From the NCBI RefSeq assembly GCF_963676685.1, contig NC_092350.1, positions 64,039,674 to 64,103,673 of the forward strand: DNA of 64,000 nt. The letters are read 5' to 3'. The position numbers and the translations under genes are program-made. Positions within the stretch are counted from its first letter, which is position 1. Every line of letters begins with the position of its first letter. The DNA is from Mytilus edulis. Taxonomy: Eukaryota; Mollusca; Bivalvia; Mytilida; Mytilidae. The notes under the pieces are model-generated. The model worked only from the letters and a program-made list of their open reading frames with translations, did not search any database and was not told where the DNA came from. Of this stretch, positions 56,956 through 64,000 are shown one piece after another.

Positions 56956-58080
56956 TTCAGCCATATGGACTGGGTCAGAATTTCAGTATTGTTTTCAGCT
57001 TTAAGCTTTTTTTTAACTTGGAAAATTTACCATGGATAACTTTTTCTGCTGAATAAAGTAAACCTTCTTGACTTAAGTAGGAAGACTTTCCAAGGAGAGT
57101 ATTTTTTGGGATCTAATAATTTATACAGCCAAGACATTTTTACACTGTAGCAAAACTAATAAATATAAGGCATCTTAAGACCACCATCACAATGTTCGGA
57201 CAGTATCACTGCCCTTTTCACTTTATCAGGTTTACCTTTCCATAAAAAGTTTAAAAACATATTCTGAATCTCTTTCAAAACCGCTTCTGGGGGTTAGGAA
57301 GGACAGTCAGAACTTGAACCAAAATGGGAAATGCTAAAGTTTTAATAACTACAACCCTTTCAATATATGTTAGTTGTCTATAAGCATAAGCCAAGTATTG
57401 ACTAATGACTTGATACTATTTATCCTGGCTGTAAAATTACATAGAGTTTTGTCCATTTTAGCAAGCTCAAACCATATACCTAATAGTTTAAACCTCCCAG
57501 AATGGTTCCAAACAAGATTTGTTTCTGGCAAAAGTTTTCCATACTACCCTTTTTGACCCAATTCATATGGCTTCGGTTTTGTCAACATTACACCTAAGTC
57601 CAGCACATTCTGAAATTTAATCAAACAAGTATAAACACTGATTTAGGGATTTTTGGTAACCGTCCAGGACCACGGAAAAATCATCAGCGTATTGACTAAA
57701 CAGAAATTCAGAGTCATTAATTGTTACACCCGCAACATCAGGGTCATTTTTAATAGCTACACTTAGTAGTTTTAGCACTAAAATAAATAGGTAAGGAGAC
57801 AGAGGATCTCCTTGACGGAACCCCCTTTTTTAATGAAAAAAATTCTGAAATATAACCGTTATTTAACACTGCACTAGAGGCATCACAATAGCATACCTTT
57901 ATCCAACTTATAAATGTATGGTCAAAGCCATTAAACTGCAAAGCCTCATATATAAAAGACCATTCGACTGTGTCTAAAGTTTTTCAAAATCGAATAAAAG
58001 TAAAAGTCTAGGAATGTCGTCTTTAATTTTAAAACTCGATTTAACTTAATTACATGTCTATAAGTCAACTGAAAACAATT
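55896..58080 (-). pseudogene. L1-like LINE ORF2 remnant with tandemly duplicated 3' part
   Basis: The minus strand reads, from about 58010 downwards: L-L-L-L-F-D-F-E-K, then F-N-G-F-D-H-T-F-I-S-W-I, N-G-Y-I-S-E-F-F-S-L-K-K-G-V, then, out of frame, the expected L-S-P-Y-L-F-I and the A-D-D box (S-Q-Y-A-D-D-F-S-V-V-L-D-G). Further down, D-G-G-L-K-M-P and Y-D-I-H-T-S-F-V-E-F-Y-G-I-L-S lie in the C-terminal region typical of L1-type LINEs. Frameshifts and stops are frequent, so it is dead. The last 530 bp are repeated in tandem. Confidence 0.7.
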
Positions 58081-58084
58081 AACT

Positions 58085-58820
58085 TTATAATCGGGGCCAA
58101 ATTAGGCCCTTACCGAACTTACCCCGTCGAGTCTAGTCACAAAATAAAAGATAATTTATTTGATGGCAGTTCAAAACAAAACCACACAATATGACCTTGT
58201 CAGAAAATATTCTCTTTGTGTCTTCCAGAAACCAAAGTTTGTGCATGCACTTTACCAATTGCTGTAAAGTTATGCTTACATCATCGAACATTATCAAATA
58301 TTTATCAACTCTTTTCGGCAAACCACTCTGAACACCAAGATTTAACAAAAGTACGTATTGGTGTCATATTTAGCAGCACATACAGTAGTGTATGTCTGCA
58401 AAAATCCTTTCAATATTAATAGTACCTGTACTAAGTGTGGTTCTCTGACTATACTTGATATATCTTGGCGTTTATAAATGCGAGTGATTACAAACTTTAT
58501 AGTTATATCTCTCTTATATCACGTGGCTTATTCCACAAGCTATTTAAATGACAACCTTCCAACATAGACAATTTTAACCGAATGGTTTCATTTAAGTAGT
58601 CATAGAATCAAGTTGAACAGATAAAAGGTATCTTATGGCACACTATGTTTAACCAATTGATTTTAATTTGTTTCCTTTTGAATGTCCGATACATTTACAA
58701 CTAAGGTAAGAGCAGTCACACAAAGCATTTAATTTTGAAAAGTATAAAAAGTCAATAGCATACAGGTTATGAAGGGATTGATTGTCATTTTCCTCCAAAA
58801 TAGTGTAATTGTACATTAAA
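58085..58820. other. No gene supported
   Basis: 3' flank of the caspase-like gene. The minus-strand frame at 58133-58348 (M-L-N-L-G-V-Q-S-G-L-P-K-R-V-D-K and K-L-W-F-L-E-D-T-K-R-I-F-S-D-K) is protein-like and ends near a possible donor (ACAAG|GTCATA), but no acceptor, partner exon or family could be assigned. Confidence 0.35.
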
Positions 58821-59011
58821 TTACAAGAAACATTTCCTTGTAAGTGTAGACTCTATCAATGATATCTCATAGCCTCCATATCTCCTATATTTAACTATAT
58901 GTCTTTTCACTTCTTTCAATATATCCTCGATATGCTCATCTCTGTATTTTGTCTTGGCAACCTTTATGAATACATTCACGAAATCAATTCCAGCGTTAAG
59001 TGAATAAAAGT
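58821..59011 (-). CDS. Caspase-like terminal exon (small subunit)
   Basis: 191 nt, acceptor with a strong pyrimidine tract (TTTTTTTAATTTCAG). It encodes 62 residues plus stop. F-V-N-V-F-I-K-V aligns with the G-S-W-F-I-Q-x-L helix and the C-terminus resembles the last strand of caspases. A GT lies next to the stop (TTCTT|GTAATT), so splicing to a further exon is possible but not needed. Confidence 0.7.
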
Positions 59012-62000
59012 CTGAAATTAAAAAAAGATAACTGTAACCTGTACCGATACCTATATTTTTCGAGATGCTGTAACTGTTAGTTTTTTTTTTGGAAATTAAT
59101 ACCATTCGTTCTTGGTTGACCATATCAGTCAAATATTATGGAAATAAATATGTGTAAATGCAGGTTAAAATGATTTCTATTGAATCAGCAACGTCTTCCA
59201 AAACCATTTGCCACTTTGAAAATCACATTATCTTTCGAGATATGTTGTCTTAATGTATACATTACATTGAGACCAAATGACAGAAATCTAGACTTGCATA
59301 TGATATATTTGATTATCCCCTGTTAGGGGTTGACCATTTTGAAATGGGGTGGGCGCCTGAGATATCAGATGAGGTTAAAATAATTCTAAGGTCCTTAATG
59401 CAGATCAGAACAATATTTTTTGGTTCTGTTCTTCCAAAAAATGACACATTAACTTCCATAACTCTATTGAATATCAAAACTACTTTAGTGTCTATGCAAG
59501 CAACTGTATATGTGTTGGTCTTTAAAGTGCTACACGAATGCTCTTTCTAAATAATTAACATATTTTTCATAAACAGGGCTTCAAACTTATTGTTAAACAT
59601 CCCATTCTAAAGATAGTGCGCATCGGACAAACGTATTCATCATTCTATATTAAAAGACAAATTTAAAGAGTTGGTCCTGCTTTGTTTCATAGAACAGAAT
59701 GTATCTGTATCTGCATACTACTGGAACTCTCAAAATACTGATTAAAACTTATACAGTAAGTGTGTGTGCGCCACTGATGTAACTTATCGCGCGATATAAC
59801 TGCCTTAAAACTTTCCACAGTTTTACAGTTCACGGCAGTATTTGGTAGTAAGTTCCAATCGATGATAGTTTGTGGAAAAAATGAATGTTTATATATGTCA
59901 GTATTTGCTGATAAGAGTTTTATTTGTTTGACGTTTAGAGTTCTAGATGGTCTAGTATTAAATTATATGTGATGTTCAAAGGGATTGGCTACCAGGTTGT
60001 TCACTATTTTGTACAGTAGTACCAGTCTATGTTCGCGTCTACTTTCCACAAGAGGTTTCCATCCAAGGTCCTTCATCATGGAGGTGACACTACTCGTACG
60101 TCTATAGTCTTTAAAAACTAATCTAGCTGCTCGTCTTTGTATGTTCTCTATGCCATTTATGTCTTTTTGTAGATATGGGTCCCATACAGTGCCTGAGTAA
60201 TCTAATACTGAGCAAACAAGCGGGATGTAGGCGGTTTCCTTAAAATGTTTGTTTCAGTGTTTAAGATTCCTTCTGATGAATCCCAGTGTAGAATTAGCTT
60301 TGTTGCAGAATGGTCAACGAATGAATTCACGTATCTTGTTTTAGGGAGGGATAAATCTTAAGTTGTAAAAAATCACTCTGATTCATAATAAATATTCTGA
60401 AATTGAAATTATCAATATGCTCGATTTCTTCATTGACAACATATTTGTTACGTTTGAAGGACGATTTTCCCAACTAACAATAGGCAATCTCATGGGAATA
60501 AACTGTTTACCTCTTCTTACCGACTTGTTCCTTTATTCATATGAGACTGAATTTATACAGTAACTTCAGGAAGAAAGAAAAGAAGACAAACGATAGTACA
60601 CATGACACAACATAGAAAACTAAAGAATAAGCAACACGAACCCCACCGAAAACTAGGGGTGATCTCAGGTGCTCCGGGAGGGTGAACAGATCCTGCTCCA
60701 CATGTGGCAACCGTCGTGTTGATTACGTGTTAACAAATCTGGTAAATAGTCTAATTCGGTAGATCACATTCATGAAAGGGAAGGGGATTGTAGTTACGAC
60801 GTAAGGAACATATCCGATATCATTTGTGAAACGGTTATTCCATAACGGTCAACCAACACGTGATGGCGTCCGTAAAATTTACGAAGGGATGATTTCAACT
60901 ACACCATTTGGAACTATTGGTTTAACAGCTTCCTTGTGAGCAGCAACTCTCTATCAAGAAAATCATGATAGGAAATGCAAGCACGGTAATATCGTATCAA
61001 TTGGGAGATATATACCCCGTATGCAGATGCTGCTGGAATGTTGCTACTTAGAAATGGAAAATTCACAATTGGAAAGCTGAATTCATCTCTTTTGTTGCAA
61101 AGTTTTGTTTTCAACCGATCCTCAGTGTCAATTTCTAGAAGTAAGTCAAGATATGAAGCCTACTTAACTGTATCTGTAGTATCCGTTATCTTTAGGTCGA
61201 TGGGATAGATGCGTTCAACATAGTCACCAAATTTTGAATTATTTAGTGAAAGAGCATCATCTATATAGCGGAAAGTAGTCTTATCTTTCTTCCTAAGAAG
61301 TTCCTGTATGAAGTCAGCCTCATAATAACTAAGACACAAGTCGGCAAGAAGAGGAGCACAATTTGTGCCCACTGGAATGCCGACAGTCTGTTGAAAAACA
61401 CTTTCTCCGAACGTAACAAATATGTTGTAAATCAGGCATTCAAACGCATCTACCCCATCGAACTTGAAAAACAGGATACAATGGATACAGTTAGGTCTAC
61501 TTCATATTTTGACGTACATCTAGGAATTGACAATGAGGATCGGTTGAAAACAAAAACTTTAAGAAAAAAGAAATGATTTCAACTTTCTAATTATACCATT
61601 TTTATTTCTATGTAGCAACATCCCATAAACGCCTGCATGCGAAGTTTACATCACCCAGTTAATACGATATTCCAGGGCGTGTATTTCCTATTATGAATTA
61701 TTTGATAGATAGTTGCTGCTCACAAGGTAGCTGTTAAACCAAGAGTTCCAAGTGAAGTTGAAATCATTCCTTCGTAAGTTTAAAGACGCCATCACGAATT
61801 TTGTGTAATATCCGTTTCACAGAGGATAACAAATATGTTCCTAATGTCGTTACTACAAGCACCTGAGATCATCCTCAATTTTTTGGTGAGTTTTGTGTTG
61901 CTCAGTCTTAGTTTTCTGTTTTGTGCACTATTGTTTGTTTGTTGGTTTTTTTCCTTTGTGAGCAATGCTGTTTACAGTGTTTTTTTTATCGACAATGTCG

Positions 62001-63745
62001 ACTATGAGATTGAATATAAATATCATTTGAGGGAATTCAATGACGAAACAGTAACTGTAGGGCATATTTAAATACTATGACTCTATAACATATAGCCTAT
62101 TATTTGTGATTGAGTTAATTTCACGGACATTCTAAAATGAAAACTGTGTCGTTCACGTCGATGACAAATACGACAAATATAATTATATTGAAATAATTAC
62201 TGGTCCATTAAATTTGTAAAACTAATTATTTTTTCTGGTGTCTTCTCTCTAAATGCATGTATATTAACATCGAAATAAATAAAATATCTATGCTTAGTTG
62301 TATTATGATCTTTAATAAGTGACAGTCTTCATGCATTCTCGAATTATTTTATACTAATTGAAGATAAAAAAAAATAAAAAATGGTAGCCCGAAATAGTTG
62401 TAGAAGGCTCTAATTGTATTATTTAGAGCATTTGTCAACAACACGAACCCCAACGGGGTGATTATCGTTATTCAACAATATTTTTTTTATATATTACCGT
62501 TAGTGATTATTAAATATCGAACTGGATAGGAATGTAGACAAAGAAATCAAATATATTACGAGGATTTTAAGGTAAGTGAAGTATACAAATATACACAATG
62601 CCAAAAAATATCAACCTGCATAAAGGAAAATTATAAAACTGCATCACTATTTTTACTAACCATCACTACTGGTTGATGTGTAGGTTTTAAAAATTGAATA
62701 CTTGTTTAACATTTGGTATATATGCGTAGTAATTATACATGTTATTTCTCTTACACCTAGTATTAGTCTATGATGCTTTGTTTTATTATTTCGTATACAA
62801 CGCACGTTTTTGTTTTCAATAATGAGCTCACCAAAGCTTATATTTATATGATTCATACAATATATCGAGTTTATCTATATATCTAGCGACTCAAGGTATG
62901 CATATGCATAACTTAATGAATAAACATGATAATAATGAAAAGCATAAACTAGCACATATGGAATAAGATTAGAATGTTCAGCCTATAGGCCCAATAAAGG
63001 GTACATAGTACAAATATCAAAAGAAACTAAAAACAAAAACTTCAGATTGTCGCAACAATGGCAAACAATTATTGCAGACATCTGTTTATTCATTAAGTTA
63101 TGCATATGCATACCTTGAGTTGTTAGATAGATCTAAGCCAAAGGTACGACATATACGTTTTACGATACGATATACGTTAAACGAAACAATGTAAAATAAA
63201 CAATACGAAGTACGCTGAAAGAAGGTTTGTAGTATCGTTTATGGTATGGTTTATGAAACATGGTTTCGTTTATACATCATTTGTTCTGTGTTTGGACGAT
63301 GTTCGGGAAGCGTACGTACGTCGTGTGTTCACCGTACGTACATATTTCGAACACTAGTCCCATTGTATTTACGTTACAGTGATTGTATCTGTTATCGTAA
63401 TCATGTTTTCCTGTTTCACTATAATTGTATATTTGCTTTTTTTATTTGTTTTTTTATCTTCAGGTTAGAAAACACATTTTATATCCTAATTCATAAAAAA
63501 AAACGAATATATATATAGCGTAGAAAAGAAAGTATAATAGATCAACTTTACATGAAATATTAATTTACCTGATTTTGATAACCATGCTACTAAAATGTCA
63601 ACATCTATCGACTTATTTTCGGAAGGAACACGTTGCACATCAGCTTTAACTGTTGATGCTGAAAATGAATTAACTTGTTTCCCTGTTTGGTCATGATAAT
63701 ATTGTGGTCCACTAATGGATTGAATGAGAAATATTTTTGGTTTAC
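58821..63745 (-). CDS. Caspase-like protein, C-terminal part, catalytic cysteine absent
   Basis: Two exons (63745-63569 and 59011-58821) share a phase-1 junction and end in TAA at 58823-58821. The first reads K-P-K-I-F-L-I-Q, matching the strand before the caspase active site (K-P-K-x-F-x-I-Q-A-C-R-G), but then S-I-S-G: Ile (63716-63714) stands where the catalytic Cys should be. The linker follows, then the small-subunit start D-V-D-I-L-V-A-W. The second exon has F-Y-S-L-N where active caspases have Y-S-W-R-N, so the aspartate-binding Arg is also missing, then D-E-H-I-E-D-I-L-K-E-V and a S-T-L-T-R-K-C-F-L end. Frames are intact, so a dead-enzyme regulator (as c-FLIP is for caspase-8) is likelier than a pseudogene. 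The N-terminal part lies past 64000 or is unrecognised. Confidence 0.7.
59725..60315 (-). pseudogene. LINE (CR1/Jockey/RTE-type) C-terminal remnant
   Basis: The minus strand gives N-S-T-L-G-F-I-R-R-N-L-K, V-L-D-Y-S-G-T-V-W-D-P-Y-L, I-E-N-I-Q-R-R-A-A-R-L-V-F, D-Y-R-R-T-S-S-V-T-S-M, E-H-R-L-V-L-L-Y-K-I and H-S-F-F-P-Q-T-I-I-D-W-N-L-L-P. This is the thumb and C-terminal region common in non-LTR RTs of bivalves. Stops and at least one frame break show decay. The catalytic half is absent. Confidence 0.7.
60405..60592 (+). pseudogene. RT fragment, plus strand, 5' piece
   Basis: Reads M-L-D-F-F-I-D-N-I-F-V-T-F-E-G, T-I-G-N-L-M-G-I-N-C-L-P-L-L-T-D-L-F-L-Y-S-Y-E and F-I-Q, then a stop. It is homologous to the start of the RT at 51690 (-). 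The G-T-N-C motif is mutated to G-I-N-C. It is cut off at about 60592 by an oppositely oriented copy. Confidence 0.65.
60595..61430 (-). pseudogene. RT fragment, minus strand, core to C-terminus
   Basis: From 61430 downwards: V-F-Q-Q-T-V-G-I-P-V-G-T-N-C-A-P-L-L-A-D-L, catalytic box F-R-Y-I-D-D-A-L-S-L-N, S-K-F-G-D-Y-V-E-R-I-Y-P-I-D, then past a stop D-E-F-S-F-P-I-V-N-F-P-F-L-S-S-N and Y-G-V-Y-I-S-Q-L-I-R. Then comes the 3' tail with GGTGCTCCGGGAGGGTGA. Inactive through stops. Confidence 0.7.
61431..62000 (+). pseudogene. RT fragment, plus strand, 3' piece
   Basis: R-I-Y-P-I-E-L-E-K-Q-D-T, S-T-S-Y-F-D-V-H-L-G-I-D-N-E-D-R-L-K-T-K, then decayed C-terminal sequence. Near 61860-61950 it has GCACCTGAGATCATCC and the tail G-T-G-T-T-G-C-T-C type sequence. 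It continues the element begun at 60405 but lacks the segment with the Y-I-D-D box. Confidence 0.6.
62000..62880. other. No gene seen
   Basis: AT-rich intronic sequence; a scrap of RT tail (ACAACACGAACCCCAACGGG) at 62437-62457. Confidence 0.4.
62889..63120. mobile_element. 232-bp MITE with perfect 38-bp inverted ends
   Basis: 62889-62926 (ACTCAAGGTATGCATATGCA, then TAACTTAATGAATAAACA) is exactly repeated in reverse complement at 63083-63120. The interior has no coding potential. No clear target-site duplication. Confidence 0.9.
63121..63568. other. Intronic, with irregular TACG-rich stretch
   Basis: 63145-63260 has many TACGTT/AACGTA-like words and can fold loosely on itself; no gene. A frame at 63246-63518 is aromatic-rich noise. 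Confidence 0.4.
63569..63745 (-). CDS. Caspase-like exon with altered active site
   Basis: 177 nt, acceptor TTTCAG, donor TCAG|GTAAAT, phase 1 to 1. It encodes the end of the large subunit (Q-S-I-S-G for QACRG), a linker with many Ser, Asn and Lys, and the first residues of the small subunit. Confidence 0.75.
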
Positions 63746-64000
63746 CTGAAATTAAATTAAAGGTAATTACAATTTAGCCAATTATGTCTACAAGGAAAAA
63801 CGGAGAACTCGAACACAAGAAACATTTAACAGACAGTATGGAACAAGAAATGGTGTTAACATATAACAAGCACACATGACTAAAGTTTTTACAACACAGC
63901 GTTTAACATGAAACTATGTAAACATTTTTAAAAAGGAGATTCATATCTAATGCATTCTGTTTATTACATTGAATTGAGTAGAAATTTAGTTTACAATCAA
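63746..64000. other. Upstream intron of the caspase-like gene (partial)
   Basis: Nothing recognised up to the window end. The next caspase exon on the minus strand should lie beyond it. Confidence 0.4.

Larger units (their letters stand above)
59012..63568. other. Large intron of the caspase-like gene, filled with retroelement debris
   Basis: About 4.6 kb between the two caspase exons. It contains a LINE C-terminus, opposed RT fragments and a MITE, listed separately. No additional caspase exon was found, and the flanking phases match directly. Confidence 0.6.

Noticed and set aside
48140..63745. Joining the caspase-like exons to the propeller gene as one transcript
   Set aside because: The caspase-like protein ends at its own stop (58821), and the propeller gene has its own phase-compatible signal-peptide exon.

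Overview
The window looks like nuclear DNA from a bivalve mollusc, most likely a mytilid mussel. It is AT-rich and intron-rich. It carries many dispersed repeats that I associate from memory with Mytilus genomes (cores such as GCCAATGAGACAACTCTCC and TGACCTTGACCTCATTT). It also carries fragments of several reverse-transcriptase families and degraded terminal-inverted-repeat elements. Nothing suggests bacterial, viral or organellar origin. The species call is inference.

Three cellular loci can be supported, all on the minus strand. (1) 408-2524 holds three consecutive exons of a GMC-type FAD oxidoreductase (choline or glucose dehydrogenase-like), broken by two in-frame stops, a 4-bp insertion and a lost splice donor. 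A fourth, isolated GMC exon with a stop lies at 20691-20880 on the plus strand. (2) 39869-48203 is a seven-exon gene whose splice sites and phases all join into one 526-codon frame: a weak signal peptide, a six-bladed LDL-receptor class-B (YWTD) propeller, one membrane span, and a tyrosine-rich tail with a duplicated 21-residue unit containing Y-x-N and Y-x-x-M motifs. (3) 58821-63745 holds the last two exons of a caspase-family protein. The residues where QACRG should be read Q-S-I-S-G, and the substrate-binding Y-S-W-R-N has become Y-S-L-N, so this is a predicted catalytically dead caspase homologue; its 5' exons lie beyond the window.

Most of the rest is mobile DNA. From about 3914 to 19184 runs a roughly 15-kb fold-back structure. 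Its outer arms are arrays of short GTTCACCC-type minisatellite units, its inner arms (9893-11770 and 16150-17990) are inverted copies, and a third copy (15300-16140) abuts the right arm head to head. The left arm is split by a 3960-bp terminal-inverted-repeat transposon (5931-9890) with 3-bp direct repeats; the right arm keeps the empty site.

Other mobile sequence: Penelope-like or related RT fragments (19828-20456, 23225-23555, 37067-37545, 50700-51740, and 60405-62000 in opposing orientations), an L1-like LINE with a 530-bp tandem 3' duplication (55896-58080), a second LINE C-terminus (59725-60315), a hAT-like element with an 8-bp target duplication (53445-54909) beside a palindromic element, several MITEs, and a 164-bp satellite inside an inverted-repeat element (33192-34945). 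Introns of the propeller gene carry (ATT)n arrays and MITEs.
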